DNA from: Terriglobia bacterium
GTDB lineage: Bacteria > Acidobacteriota > Terriglobia > Bryobacterales > Bryobacteraceae
Reading direction: 5' to 3'
DNA length: 64,000 nt
Assembly (NCBI GenBank): GCA_020073615.1
Contig: JAIQEX010000009.1
Coordinates: 1 to 64,000, forward strand
Positions 7,535 through 17,119 of the stretch are shown one piece after another. The first letter of the stretch is position 1; the number at the start of each line of letters is the position of its first letter. The translations under genes and the position numbers were made by a program. A model generated the notes under the pieces. That model searched no databases, was not told the DNA's origin, and worked only from the letters and a program-made list of their open reading frames with translations.

Positions 7535-7896
7535 GTGGCGAACTTGAAACCTGGATTGTACCAGTTCCAGCCCCGGACGCGCCCGCGGCTACCCGCAGAC
7601 CATCGGCGTCAGGCCCGGCGCACCGGCCGGTCTGCTTCCGAACCCGCAGCCACGTGCAGACCCGGCCGTCCGTCCAACGCGTACGCTGGAAAAACTGCGT
7701 AAGGCGCGCGCCGGCCCGCGGCACCTCCTCTTCATGCACGAAGTAGGTTTGCGCGGGCGTCTCCTCCAGTCCCTGCCGCAGCAGGACCGTCCTGGGACGC
7801 ACCTTCTCTGGGGTATTGGGATCGCCCTCCAGAATGCGCGGCAGCGCCGCGCACTGCAGTTGGATAGTCCGGACGTTGCCGTCCACGTGGACCGGA
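7535..7896 (-). other. Possible degenerate minus-strand coding fragment
   Basis: About 360 bases between the MFS start and the SMP-30 remnant. A minus-strand frame from about 7920 to 7590 gives protein-like sequence (LFIPVHVDGNVRTIQLQ, then ARLTQFFQRTRWTDGRVC), which has better composition than a shadow frame. It has no proper start and runs into the MFS gene out of frame. I do not recognise it; it may be the remains of a gene cut by rearrangement, or part of the MFS leader. Confidence 0.25.
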
Positions 7897-8166
7897 ATGA
7901 ACAGCGAGGTTTTCTTCGATATGACGTCCGCACCGGGCGAAGACGCACTCGACGGCATGAAGGTGGACCAGCGCAGCAACCTGTATGTGTCCGGTCCGGG
8001 TGGTTTGTGGATCATTTCGCCCGAGGGAAAGCATTTGGGAACGGTCATCGCCCCGAAGCACCCGCACAACATGGCCTGGGGGGATGACGATGGAAAGACG
8101 CTGTACCTCTGCGCTCGAAGCGGCCTCTACAAGATGCGGCTGAACATTCCAGGCATTCGTCCGTGA
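7897..8166 (+). pseudogene. SMP-30/gluconolactonase gene, orphan 3' end
   Basis: The 89 codons from the ATG at 7897 match the C-terminal blades of an SMP-30/LRE-like sugar lactonase: FFDMTSAPGEDALDGMKVD, then LYVSGPGGLWIISPEGKHLG, then PHNMAWGDDDGKTLYL. The family is about 290-330 residues long and the first two-thirds, including the metal ligands of the first blades, are missing. The sequence upstream in the same frame is unrelated. No complete copy is in the window. This is another case in this region of a 3' gene tail separated from its body. Confidence 0.75.
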
Positions 8167-8397
8167 GGGCGAAGCGGCCCGATCCCATCCTCTTTTCGCA
8201 CCGCCTACTTGCGACGCGATGCGGATTGGGGCCGGGCCGTGTAGACAGCCTGAATTGACTGGCTTCTCTTGCCTGCACGCTTGACGACGCCCCATCGGCA
8301 GACAGGAACAAGACGGCGCGGCCGCGGGCAGAATCGAACGCGAAAGCCGCCTCAGCTCGTGCTCCCGGACCATCAGGCGCCCCCTGGCCCCAGGATT
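8167..8397. other. Intergenic, no feature recognised
   Basis: About 230 bases between the SMP-30 tail and the 3' end of the M28 peptidase gene. A GTTCGATTC-like string on the minus strand near 8325 recalls a tRNA T-loop, but the flanking arms do not pair, so no tRNA is called. Confidence 0.4.
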
Positions 8398-10221
8398 TCA
8401 TTCCCGCTTGGTCAGCAGCACCGCGGCCTCCAGCGGTTTGCCGTCGCGCAGAACCTTCACCTTCACCTCGTCGCCCGGTTTGTGGGCGCGCAGGGCGTAC
8501 GTAAAGTCGTACAAATTCTGGATCGGCTTGCCGTCGAACTCCACCATCACGTCGCCGGCCTTAAAGCCCGCCTTGGCCGCCGGAGAGCCCTCGCGCACGT
8601 CGGCGAACTTCACGCCCTTGGTGCCCTCGCCGAAATCCGGAATCGAGCCGAAATACGGCCCGTAGCCCGAGCCCGCCGATACCGGCCCCACGGCGCCTTC
8701 GCCGTGCGCCGCCGGCGCCACGCGCACAAACTGCGGCCGCTCGGGGGCCTCGCGCAGATCGCCCGCCACCGCCGCCACCAGTTCCAGCAGCCGGGCCGCG
8801 GCCGGTGCGTCGATCTTCTCCCACGTGTCGCCCGGCTTGTGATAGTCCGCATGCAGCCCGGAAAAGAAGAACAGCACCGGCACCTGTTTGGTAATGAACG
8901 AAGTGTGGTCGCTCGATCCCTCGCCCGGAATGTCCGAGTAGTCGATGTTCATGTGGAACGGCGCCGCCACCCGGTCCAGCGTGGCCCGCAGGGTGGAGCC
9001 GGTGGCCGCGCTGCCGATGTAGACCTTGCCCTCGCGGATGCGCCCGATCATATCCATGTTGATCATAGCCGCCGCTTTCTCCAGCGGAAGCTCGGGATGG
9101 GCCACGTACCAGGCCGAGCCGAGCAGCCCCATCTCTTCGCCCGCGAACGCCAAAAACAAAATGCCCCGTTTCTGCTTTGGCTGCGCCGAGAACCAGCGCG
9201 CCAGCTCGATAACCCCCGCCGTACCCGAGGCGTTGTCGTCGGCGCCCGGATGGATGGCCGTCACCGAAGGCGCCAGCGAATACTGCCCGCCCATCCCCAG
9301 GTGGTCGTAGTGCGCCCCGACGATCACATACTCGGCCGTCTCGCCCGGCAGGTACGCCGCCACGTTGTGCACGGTCTTCACCACGCGCTCAATATCCAGG
9401 CCCGCCTCCACGCGAATGGAATCGGGGAAGGCGAACGATTCGGGCTTCAGGTCCTTGTCGATATCCGCCGCGACGGTAGTGAGGCTCTTGCCGGCATCGC
9501 GGAACCAGCCTTCCACGCGCTCCTCTTTCACCTGCACGAACGGAATGCCGGCATCGAGCGGCCCTTCCGCCACTCCGAACTTCGGCAAGTCGTCCGGCTC
9601 GCCGACGTGGTTGCCGCGGTCGTTGACCAGGATCACGCCCGCCGCCCCGTGCATCTTGGCATTGGTGGCCTTGCTGATGAACTGCGCGTGCGCCGTGAAG
9701 GCGCGCCCCAGGAACACGCTGTGCTCATCGGCTTCTTGAGGTTCGTGGCGCAACAGCAAGACAATTTTGCCCTTTACGTCCATTCCGGCGTAATCGTCGT
9801 AATGATATTCCGGCGCCGTGATGCCATAGCCGGCGAATACCACCGTCCCGCTCACGCTGCCCGACGACGAGAAGTTCAGCGGGATGAAATCTTCGGGGGA
9901 GCGAAGAGCCGTGGTATGTCCGTCTGCGGTGAAACGGAGGTGATTCTTGGCGCCCAATTTCGCGTTCGTGGTTACTGCAAAGGGCTGGAGATAGCTCTTG
10001 CCCTGGACGGGCTTCAGGCCGAACTCGCGAAACTTCCCGGCGAGGAAAGCAGCCGCTTTTTCGAGCTCCGGCGAGCCCGTGGCCCGGCCGCGTAACTCGT
10101 TTGAAGCCAGGAATTTGATGTCGCTCAGATAAAGGTTTGAATCAATCGCCGCGGACGCACCGGACGCGATCCATACCGCGCCCCACAACAGGACCGGCAG
10201 CGCACGTTTCCAGGTTTTCAT
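8398..10221 (-). CDS. M28-family zinc aminopeptidase with PA and PDZ domains
   Basis: A 607-residue secreted peptidase. A signal peptide covers about residues 1-25. A protease-associated insert follows (about 110-270, GYGITAPEYHYDDYAG). The M28 domain (about 285-500) shows all metal positions: AHYDH, PGADDNASG, AGEEMGLLGS, INMDMIGR and a final His in DYHKPGD. A PDZ domain closes the protein (about 510-605, with GSPAAKAGFKAGDVMVEFDG). It should remove N-terminal residues from peptides in the periplasm or outside the cell. The next gene on this strand (DsbA-like) ends 39 bases upstream of its start, so the two may be co-transcribed. Confidence 0.92.
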   Translation of the reverse strand: MKTWKRALPVLLWGAVWIASGASAAIDSNLYLSDIKFLASNELRGRATGSPELEKAAAFLAGKFREFGLKPVQGKSYLQPFAVTTNAKLGAKNHLRFTADGHTTALRSPEDFIPLNFSSSGSVSGTVVFAGYGITAPEYHYDDYAGMDVKGKIVLLLRHEPQEADEHSVFLGRAFTAHAQFISKATNAKMHGAAGVILVNDRGNHVGEPDDLPKFGVAEGPLDAGIPFVQVKEERVEGWFRDAGKSLTTVAADIDKDLKPESFAFPDSIRVEAGLDIERVVKTVHNVAAYLPGETAEYVIVGAHYDHLGMGGQYSLAPSVTAIHPGADDNASGTAGVIELARWFSAQPKQKRGILFLAFAGEEMGLLGSAWYVAHPELPLEKAAAMINMDMIGRIREGKVYIGSAATGSTLRATLDRVAAPFHMNIDYSDIPGEGSSDHTSFITKQVPVLFFFSGLHADYHKPGDTWEKIDAPAAARLLELVAAVAGDLREAPERPQFVRVAPAAHGEGAVGPVSAGSGYGPYFGSIPDFGEGTKGVKFADVREGSPAAKAGFKAGDVMVEFDGKPIQNLYDFTYALRAHKPGDEVKVKVLRDGKPLEAAVLLTKRE

Positions 10222-10260
10222 TTGGTATCCAGACCGGGCAGGCCGCGGGGCCCGCCCATT

Positions 10261-11247
10261 TCACTTCTTCTTGGGCGGTGGGGTGAGCCCGGTCCCAGGC
10301 GCCGTCGTGGGCGGCAATCCCGGCACGTTCAGGGTCAGGTCGCAACCGCAATCCTCGCCGGCGTTCTTGGCGGTCTTCTGATATTCGATCTCGTTATCGA
10401 TGATCGCTTTGAGATTCGGCCAGTCGATTCCGTTGGAAAGCCGCCGGCCGTTGATGAACAGCGTCGGCGTGCCCGTCAATTCGAGCGCCTTGCCTTCGGC
10501 GATCTCCTTGTCCACCTCTTCCTCGGTAGCCTTGGTGTCCATACACTGCCCCAACTGCACGGCGTCGAGGTCTTTCCGGTCCTTGGCCCACCCCATCACC
10601 TTTTCCTTGAGGTTTTCCGCGGTAATCTGTTCCTGCTGGGAAAACATAAAGTCGTGATAGTCCCAGAAACCGGTGGCGGACTGGCGGAACACACACCGCC
10701 CGGCCATCGCCGCGGTCTTGGCCCAGGGGTGCATCTCCAGGGGGAAATCCTTGAAATACAGGCGCACGTCCTTCGGATATCCGATGAGCAGGTTCTGCCG
10801 CAGCATGGTCCCCTCCACCTTGCAGTGCGGGCACTGCAGGTCGCTGAAGACCACCAGCACCACCGGCGCTCCGGGAGTTCCCATGCTCGGCTGAAACTGC
10901 GTTTTGAGTTTTCCCAGGTCGGGCTTGAAGGGATTGTTGGCCACGTCGTAGGCAGTGCCCTGGAAGATCTTCGACCCATCCTTGGAGATGTACAGGTTCA
11001 CGTTCTGCCCCGCGACTCCCTGCGAGATGCGCACTGTGACCTCCTGGAAGCCGGGCACCTCCGAAGGCTTCGGGTCCGAGACCTGCACGTTGAGGTTCGG
11101 GTTGAGCACCCACAGGTGACGCACGTAGGCCTCCAGCGTGGGCTTGTCGAAGGCGGACTTCTTGGGCGTAGTGGGCGGGGTCTGCGCTGGAGTGGCCATG
11201 GCAAACAACAGCGCGGTAGACAAAGAAAGAGACAGCGATCGCGACAT
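10261..11247 (-). CDS. Secreted DsbA-like thioredoxin-fold protein
   Basis: A 328-residue protein with a signal peptide (about 1-21), an N-terminal domain of about 95 residues, and a thioredoxin-fold DSBA domain holding the redox motif C-P-H-C at 139-142 (FSDLQCPHCKVEG). The cis-Pro loop is in LTGTPTLFINGRRL. Two more cysteines in ENAGEDCGCD-like sequence near the C-terminus (GEDCGCDL) are unusual and may bind metal or act as a second redox pair. The role is likely disulfide exchange on exported proteins. The Pro/Lys-rich tail ends PPPKKK. Confidence 0.85.
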   Translation of the reverse strand: MSRSLSLSLSTALLFAMATPAQTPPTTPKKSAFDKPTLEAYVRHLWVLNPNLNVQVSDPKPSEVPGFQEVTVRISQGVAGQNVNLYISKDGSKIFQGTAYDVANNPFKPDLGKLKTQFQPSMGTPGAPVVLVVFSDLQCPHCKVEGTMLRQNLLIGYPKDVRLYFKDFPLEMHPWAKTAAMAGRCVFRQSATGFWDYHDFMFSQQEQITAENLKEKVMGWAKDRKDLDAVQLGQCMDTKATEEEVDKEIAEGKALELTGTPTLFINGRRLSNGIDWPNLKAIIDNEIEYQKTAKNAGEDCGCDLTLNVPGLPPTTAPGTGLTPPPKKK

Positions 11248-11270
11248 TTTCTTCTATTGTAGCGGAAGAA

Positions 11271-12815
11271 TTACAGCACGGGTCCGATCCGCCAGGGCAC
11301 GAATTCCTGGTGGCCCAGACGCTCGGCGCAGGTGCGCCGGCCCGAGGCGGCTGCGAGCAGCAGGTCGAAAATCTCCCGCCCCACACCTTGCACGGTATTC
11401 TCGCCATCGGCGATGCTGCCCGCGTTTACGTCCATATTGTCGGTCATCTGGCGGTAGGTGTTGCTGTTGGTCGCGATCTTGATCACCGGGACGGTGGGGA
11501 ATCCGATGGCGCTGCCGCGGCCGGTGGTGAACGCAATCATGTTGCAGCCGCCCGCCGCCAGGCCGGTGAGCGACACCGGGTCGTAGCCCGGCGTGTTCAT
11601 GAAAACGAAGCCCGGCGCGGTGATCGGTTCGGCGTATTCGTACACCTCGATGAGCGGCGAGGTGCCCCCCTTGGCCACCGCCCCCAAAGATTTCTCCAGG
11701 ATGTTGCTCAGGCCGCCGGCTTTGTTGCCGGGCGTCGGGTTGTCGTCGAAGCTGCCCTCGAAGCGCTTCAGGTATCGCTTGTAATTCGTGATGCAGGCCA
11801 ATAATTTTTCGGCCACTTCCCTGCTTCGCGCCCGCTTTACCAGCAGATGTTCCGCGCCGAAGATTTCGGGCGTCTCCGCCAGCACCGGGGTGCCCCCCAT
11901 CTCCGCCAGCAGATCGGCGCAATACCCCAGCGCCGGGTTGGCGGTGATTCCCGAGAACGAATCCGATCCGCCGCAATTCAGCCCCAGCACGATCTTCGAA
12001 GCCGGCGCCGCGATGCGCCGTTCCTCCGCCGCCTGCTCCAGAAACCGGGCGATCTCGCGGCGCGCCGCCTCCACAGTCGCGCGCGTGCCGCCGCTCGATT
12101 GCAGGGTCAACCCCGCGAGCCGCTTGCCGGCGGGCGCACCCGGTCCCAGATAGTGGTCGATCTGGTTCACCTCGCAGCCCAGCCCCAGAATGACGGCCGC
12201 CGAGACGTTGGGGTGCGCCAGCACGCCGCCGAGCGTGCGGCGCAACTGGTCCACGTCGGGGCCGAAGGCGTGGCCGCAGCCCTCGCCGTGCGGGAATGCC
12301 ACCACGCCGTCCACATAGGGCGGCAGCGTTTCGCCTTCATAGCTGCGGGCGATGCGCTCGGCAGTATGCGCCGCGCAGTTGCTGGCCGCCACCACCGCGA
12401 TGTAATTGCGAGTCCCCACGCGCCCGTCCTCGCGCGCGTACCCGAGAAACGTGGGCGCATCCTCCGGCGGGTGCGGCACGGGCAGGGCGTCCCCTGCGGG
12501 AAACTCGTAGCCCAGCGACGGCTCCTCGAAGGAGAGGTTGTGCGTGTGCACGTGCGCCCCGGCCTCGATGGCCACGCTCGCCCGCCCGATGGCCTGGCCG
12601 TAGCGCTGCACCATCTCTCCCGGCGGCATGACGCGCAAGGCGATTTTGTGTCCGGCCGGAATGGCTCCCCGCGCCACCAGCCGGATGCCCTCCACGGAAA
12701 GTTCCGCCCCGGCCGCAAGGGGCACGCGCGCCACCGCGACATTATCGGTGGGGTGCAGACGAATGAGCGAATTTTGCGCGTTGGGCAGTTTCGCAATATC
12801 AAGTAGCATGCGCAA
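11271..12815 (-). CDS. UxaA-family (altronate/galactarate dehydratase) hydrolyase
   Basis: A 514-residue enzyme with an N-terminal SAF domain (about 1-95) and a C-terminal UxaA-type domain. Typical signatures are GYAREDGRVGTRNYIAVV, a Cys-containing GCGHAFG, GLGCEVNQI, and NCGGSDSFSGITANPA. Family members dehydrate D-altronate or D-galactarate using iron. Substrate is not resolved by sequence alone; sugar-acid catabolism would fit the KdgK-like kinase at 54299 in the same window. The ATG at 12815 follows an AT-rich leader shared with the divergent sedolisin gene. Confidence 0.85.
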   Translation of the reverse strand: MRMLLDIAKLPNAQNSLIRLHPTDNVAVARVPLAAGAELSVEGIRLVARGAIPAGHKIALRVMPPGEMVQRYGQAIGRASVAIEAGAHVHTHNLSFEEPSLGYEFPAGDALPVPHPPEDAPTFLGYAREDGRVGTRNYIAVVAASNCAAHTAERIARSYEGETLPPYVDGVVAFPHGEGCGHAFGPDVDQLRRTLGGVLAHPNVSAAVILGLGCEVNQIDHYLGPGAPAGKRLAGLTLQSSGGTRATVEAARREIARFLEQAAEERRIAAPASKIVLGLNCGGSDSFSGITANPALGYCADLLAEMGGTPVLAETPEIFGAEHLLVKRARSREVAEKLLACITNYKRYLKRFEGSFDDNPTPGNKAGGLSNILEKSLGAVAKGGTSPLIEVYEYAEPITAPGFVFMNTPGYDPVSLTGLAAGGCNMIAFTTGRGSAIGFPTVPVIKIATNSNTYRQMTDNMDVNAGSIADGENTVQGVGREIFDLLLAAASGRRTCAERLGHQEFVPWRIGPVL

Positions 12816-13083
12816 CCCATTATAAGAAGAATTCTGCGTCGGTGAATCGTCACAGGTTCGTAATCATTTATAAACACAGCTTGTGGACGTTTAAATACAA
12901 TTGAATTTACCTGTAGATTACGACATAAATTGGGTATATACTTACTGCGCTTTCCCAAAAATCCGATGTAACGTCACGAACCGGAGTTTCACTACGGAAC
13001 TGTCTGGGACGGGCGCGGCCGGTCTTACGGCGGAGCCGTGCGACAGACCAGGAAAGAGAACAAGAAGGAAAGAAGGAGTAACT
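12816..13083. promoter_or_regulatory. Divergent AT-rich promoter region
   Basis: About 270 bases between two divergent genes. Bases 12820-12970 are strikingly AT-rich for this genome (for example GTTTAAATACAATTGAATTT and TTGGGTATATAC), as expected for promoters in both directions. A purine-rich ribosome site (AGAAGGAG, about 13070-13078) lies just before the sedolisin ATG at 13084. No operator could be fixed by eye. Confidence 0.4.
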
Positions 13084-15498
13084 ATGCCAGAGAATCCCAC
13101 GGAGTACCAAGCAATAGACAACAGCGACCGGCCGCACGCCACGGGTGCGAAACGGGTACGCGCCACCTCCCCCAAAGAGACGATCTCCGTAAGCATTCGC
13201 GTGCGGCCGCGCACGGACGGGCCCGCGATGCCCGATCAGAACCTGCTGGCGGCCACGCCTCCGGGCGCGCGCAAGCATATGACGCGGGAAGAGTTCGCGA
13301 GCGCGCACGGCGCCTCCCCGACGGACCTCGACCAGATCGCGGCGTTCGCCCGCGCTCACGGGCTTACCATCGTCGAGAGCAGCATCCCCCGGCGCACCGT
13401 GGTCTTGTCCGGCACCGCGGAACAGATGAACCGCGCGTTTGCGGTCGAGCTGGGGAATTACGAAACGGCCACGGAAAAGTACCGTGGACACGAAGGCAGC
13501 GTACAGGTCCCCACGAACATCGCCAACCTGGTCGAAGGTGTGTTCGGGTTGGACAACCGTCCCATGGTGCACCCGCACGTCAAGCAAGCGGTTTCGCCGC
13601 ACGGCACCACGCCGCTGACTCCCCCGCAAGTGGCCAAGCTGTACGATTTCCCCACCTCGCCCACGGCGGCCGGGCAGACCATCGGCATCCTCGAATTCGG
13701 CGGCGGGTTCAAGACCGCCGACATTCAGAACTACTTCAACAATGTGGTGCACCTCCCCGTTCCGGCGGTCGTGGCGGTGGGCGTGGACGGCGCCACCAAC
13801 AGTCCGGGCGGCAGCGCGGATACCGAGGTGATCCTCGATATCGATGTCGCCGGTTCGGTGGCCCCCGGGGCGAAACTCGTGGTGTACTTCGCGCCCAATA
13901 CGGTGCAGGGCATTGTCGACTGCATCACCACCGCGGTCCACGACGCGGTGAACCGGCCCTCGGTTCTGTCGATCAGTTGGGGCGGCAATGAAAGCGGATG
14001 GGGCTCGTCCATCAACACCATCACCAAAGCCATCGCCGAAGCCGCGCTGTTGGGAGTGACCATCCTGGTCTCTTCGGGCGACAGCGGCTCGGAAAAACCG
14101 GCGCAGGTGGAGTACTTCGCGTCGGATCCGGGAGTGACCGCGTGCGGTGGCACCACCATTCAGAATGTGGCGGGAACGGCTTTCACGCAAACCACCTGGG
14201 CGGGCAGCGGAGGCGGCATCAGCAACGTCTTCGGGCTGCCCTACTGGCAGACCTGGGCCGGCGTCCCGCACTCGGTGAACCCCGTGGGACACATCGGCCG
14301 CGGCGTGCCGGACATCGCCGGCAACGCCGACCCCAACAGCGGATATATGCTCATCCTCAACGGCGCGAGCACGGGTCCCTGGGGAGGCACCAGCGCGGTG
14401 GCGCCGCTCTATGCCGGACTGGTCGCGCTGTTGAACGCCAGCCTCGGCGAGCCGGTCGGCTACCTCAATTACAATCTGTACGCCTTCGCCGGCCCGTTCG
14501 TGTACAAAGACATCACCACCGGCAACAATGGGCTGTATAACGCCGGACCCGGATACGACTGCTGCACCGGATTCGGCACCGTGGATGGCGCCGCCATGCT
14601 CACGGCGTTGCGCGGCGTCGGCCTGCCGGTGGCCCTGGCCCTGTTCAACGGCAAGCTGCACATGGCCTGGAAAGGCATGGAGTTCGACGACCGCATCTTC
14701 TGGAGCACCTTCAGCGGCGCGACCTGGGCGCCGCAGCAGATGGTGCCCGGCGTGGCGACCAGCTCTGGTGTCGCCCTGGCAGTCTACAACGGAAAGCTCT
14801 ACATGGCGTGGAAGGGCATGAATGCCGATCAAGGCATCTGGTTCTCGAGTTTCAACGGGACCACCTGGACGCCGCAACAACCGGTGCCGGGAGTGGGCAC
14901 CAGCACCGGCCCGCGGCTCGCCGTGTTCAACAACCTTTTGTACATGGCATGGAAGGGCCTCGAAGGAGACCAGCGCATCTTCTGGTCCACCTTCAATGGC
15001 GCAGGCTGGACGCCGCAAGCCGTGGTTCCCAACGTGGCCACCAGCGTCGGACCCGCGCTCGCCGTGTTCGGCAACTCCCTCTACATGGCATGGAAGGGCA
15101 TGTTCGGCGACCAGGCACTGTACTGGTCGAAACTGAACGGCACGGCCTGGGCGCCACAGCAGTTGATCCCGGGAGTGGCCAGCAGCGAGGGTCCGTCGCT
15201 GTGCGCTTTCCAGAACGCTCTTTATGCCATCTGGAAGGGCATGCTCGGCGACCAGACCCTCTGGTATTCCCACTTCAATGGCACAAGCTGGGCGCCGCAA
15301 AAGCAGATCGCGGGCGTGGCCAGCAGCGTGGGACCGTCGCTCGCCGACTTCAACAGCGTGATGTACGCGGCCTGGAAAGGCATGCTGGGCGATCAGGCGA
15401 TCTGGTTCTCCAGCTTCAACGGGACCACCTGGGCGGCGCAGAAGAAGGTGCCGGGCGTCGGCACCAGTCCCGATTACATCGTGGCCAAGACGACCTAG
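13084..15498 (+). CDS. Sedolisin (S53, pro-kumamolisin) protease with C-terminal six-repeat domain
   Basis: An 804-residue acid serine-carboxyl protease. An activation propeptide occupies about residues 45-165. The catalytic domain (about 180-510) shows the E-x-x-x-D pair at E248/D252 (DTEVILDID) and the nucleophile S437 in GGTSAVAP. C-terminal to it are six repeats of about 47 residues built around LYMAWKGM...DQ.I.WS.FNG..WTPQ, which should form a beta-propeller and may bind a glycan or protein surface. No classical signal peptide is seen. The start at 13084 is set by the ribosome site; upstream in-frame codons lack conserved sequence. The repeat appendage is unusual for the family. Confidence 0.9.
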   Translation: MPENPTEYQAIDNSDRPHATGAKRVRATSPKETISVSIRVRPRTDGPAMPDQNLLAATPPGARKHMTREEFASAHGASPTDLDQIAAFARAHGLTIVESSIPRRTVVLSGTAEQMNRAFAVELGNYETATEKYRGHEGSVQVPTNIANLVEGVFGLDNRPMVHPHVKQAVSPHGTTPLTPPQVAKLYDFPTSPTAAGQTIGILEFGGGFKTADIQNYFNNVVHLPVPAVVAVGVDGATNSPGGSADTEVILDIDVAGSVAPGAKLVVYFAPNTVQGIVDCITTAVHDAVNRPSVLSISWGGNESGWGSSINTITKAIAEAALLGVTILVSSGDSGSEKPAQVEYFASDPGVTACGGTTIQNVAGTAFTQTTWAGSGGGISNVFGLPYWQTWAGVPHSVNPVGHIGRGVPDIAGNADPNSGYMLILNGASTGPWGGTSAVAPLYAGLVALLNASLGEPVGYLNYNLYAFAGPFVYKDITTGNNGLYNAGPGYDCCTGFGTVDGAAMLTALRGVGLPVALALFNGKLHMAWKGMEFDDRIFWSTFSGATWAPQQMVPGVATSSGVALAVYNGKLYMAWKGMNADQGIWFSSFNGTTWTPQQPVPGVGTSTGPRLAVFNNLLYMAWKGLEGDQRIFWSTFNGAGWTPQAVVPNVATSVGPALAVFGNSLYMAWKGMFGDQALYWSKLNGTAWAPQQLIPGVASSEGPSLCAFQNALYAIWKGMLGDQTLWYSHFNGTSWAPQKQIAGVASSVGPSLADFNSVMYAAWKGMLGDQAIWFSSFNGTTWAAQKKVPGVGTSPDYIVAKTT
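14623..15471 (+). repeat. Six tandem coding repeats (propeller blades) in the sedolisin gene
   Basis: The repeats are about 141 bases each. Every unit contains an M-A-W-K-G-M/L (or A-A-W-K-G-M) core, then D-Q, then a W/Y-S segment, then a W-x-P/A-Q segment and G-V-A/G-T/S-S. The fifth has an I-W-K-G variant. Their similarity in DNA as well as protein suggests recent internal duplication. Confidence 0.85.
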
Positions 15499-15602
15499 GC
15501 CCGGTCCACAATCGGTTTCCAACTCGACGCGGAGACGCGGGCTCCGCGCCGAGTCTGGAATTTGACGGCATCCGCCGGACCGGCACCCTATAATAAGGCA
15601 AA

Positions 15603-17066
15603 ATGCCGAGAATCCCGCGCGCGTTGTGGCTGGCGCCGCCGCTGGCCTATCTCCTCTACCTCTACAGCCTGGGCGCGGCGGGGTTGATCGGGCCGGACGA
15701 GCCGCGCTACGCCTCCATCGCGCGCCAGATGGCCCGCTCCGGCGATTGGATCACGCCGCGGCTGTGGGGAGAGCCGTGGTTCGAAAAATCCCCGCTGCTG
15801 TACTGGATCGAGGGGGCGGCCTTCCGCCTGGGCTTAGGCCCGGAGCTCGCGCCGCGGCTGCCGGTGGCGCTCGCCGCCATCGCGTTCCTGGGGTTCTACT
15901 GGTGGCTCCTGCGGCGCGAGTTCGGCGGGCGCGCGGCCTGGCTGGCCACCCTCATCCTGGGCACGTCGGCCGGCTGGATTGCCGTCAGCCAGGTGGGCGT
16001 CACCGATCTGCCGCTCACCGCCGCGTTCTCCGCCGCCATGCTGCTGGCGCTGCCGTGGATCGCCAGGGGGGACGCCCGCTTTCTGCCGGCCGCCGCGGCT
16101 CTGCTGGCGCTTGCCGTGCTGGCGAAATATCTCGTGCCGCTGGTGCTGGCCATTCCTCTGGCGTTGGGCTACCGCCGCTGGCGCGACCTGGTCCGCCCGC
16201 GCGTCCTGGCCCCCTTTCTGGTAGTAGCGCTGCCCTGGTATGCGCTCTGCTGGCTGCGCAACGGGCGCGCCTTCATCGACGTCTTTTGGCAGCACCAGTT
16301 CGGAAGGTTTGTTTCCGGAGCGCTGATGCACGTGCAGCCGTGGTGGTTCTATCTGCCGGTGTTGGCCGGCGTGCTGCTGCCCTGGACGCCGCTGCTGGCG
16401 CTCGCCGCGCGCCACGGCGCCGGGCGCGACGCGCGGCGGCGATTCCTGTGGGCGTGGGTGTTGTTCGGCCTGGTTTTCTTCTCCGCCGCCACCAATAAGC
16501 TCCCCGGCTACCTGCTGCCCCTGCTGCCCCCGGCCGCCGCGCTCCTGGCGCTGGCCCTCGACGAAGCTGCCGGCGCCCGCGGCTGGCTGGCGTGCTGCGG
16601 TCTGCTGCTGGTGGCCTTCCCCCTGGCCGCGCCCATGCTTCCGGCCGCCCTCGGAGCCGGCCTGTCGCACGCGCCGCTTCCGGCGTTCCATTGGAGCTGG
16701 CTGCTGGCGGCTGCCGCGGCCGCCCTCGCCTGGAACCTGGAACAGCGCGGCCGCCGCCTGGCTGCCGTGTTGGTCATCGCCTGCGGCGCCGCCGTGGGAA
16801 CCGCCTACCTGAAACGCTCCGCGCTCGCCGCCGTGGACCGGGCCGCATCCGCCCGCACCCTGTGGCAGACCATCGACGGCCGGGCGGACGCGGTGTGCGT
16901 CGACCACATCCAGCGCACCTGGCGCTACGGACTCGATTACTATTCCGCGGCGCCGCTGCCGGAATGCTCCCTCGAATCCCGGCCCCTGTGGGTTCGCCAG
17001 TCTACCGGCGAACCACCATACCTGGCGCCCGCTCCAGCAGCACCGCTTGGGAGGGAAGTACCGTAG
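15603..17066 (+). CDS. ArnT/PMT-like GT-C glycosyltransferase
   Basis: A 487-residue integral membrane protein with about eleven helices. The first periplasmic loop has GPDEPRYASIARQM, the D-E-x-R-Y signature of ArnT-type enzymes, and FEKSPLLYW follows, also typical. ArnT transfers aminoarabinose from undecaprenyl phosphate to lipid A; acidobacterial homologues probably glycosylate lipids or proteins with polyprenyl-phosphate sugars. The C-terminal periplasmic domain is short. No arn genes are near, so the sugar is unknown. It is separated from the next gene by 53 bases on the same strand. Confidence 0.82.
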   Translation: MPRIPRALWLAPPLAYLLYLYSLGAAGLIGPDEPRYASIARQMARSGDWITPRLWGEPWFEKSPLLYWIEGAAFRLGLGPELAPRLPVALAAIAFLGFYWWLLRREFGGRAAWLATLILGTSAGWIAVSQVGVTDLPLTAAFSAAMLLALPWIARGDARFLPAAAALLALAVLAKYLVPLVLAIPLALGYRRWRDLVRPRVLAPFLVVALPWYALCWLRNGRAFIDVFWQHQFGRFVSGALMHVQPWWFYLPVLAGVLLPWTPLLALAARHGAGRDARRRFLWAWVLFGLVFFSAATNKLPGYLLPLLPPAAALLALALDEAAGARGWLACCGLLLVAFPLAAPMLPAALGAGLSHAPLPAFHWSWLLAAAAAALAWNLEQRGRRLAAVLVIACGAAVGTAYLKRSALAAVDRAASARTLWQTIDGRADAVCVDHIQRTWRYGLDYYSAAPLPECSLESRPLWVRQSTGEPPYLAPAPAAPLGREVP

Positions 17067-17119
17067 GGATTGACCCGCACGCGTGCCGCAGTGTACCCTC
17101 AGCATTCCGGGACTGATTC

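Noticed and set aside
8310-8345. A GTTCGATTC string on the minus strand, like a tRNA T-loop
   Set aside because: The flanking bases do not form a T-stem or acceptor stem, and no anticodon arm could be placed.
8269-10095. A 608-codon plus-strand open frame
   Set aside because: It lies opposite the M28 peptidase gene, which has a signal peptide, all metal ligands and a PDZ domain. The plus frame is rich in Arg, His and Gln with no recognisable domain, as expected from a GC-rich shadow.
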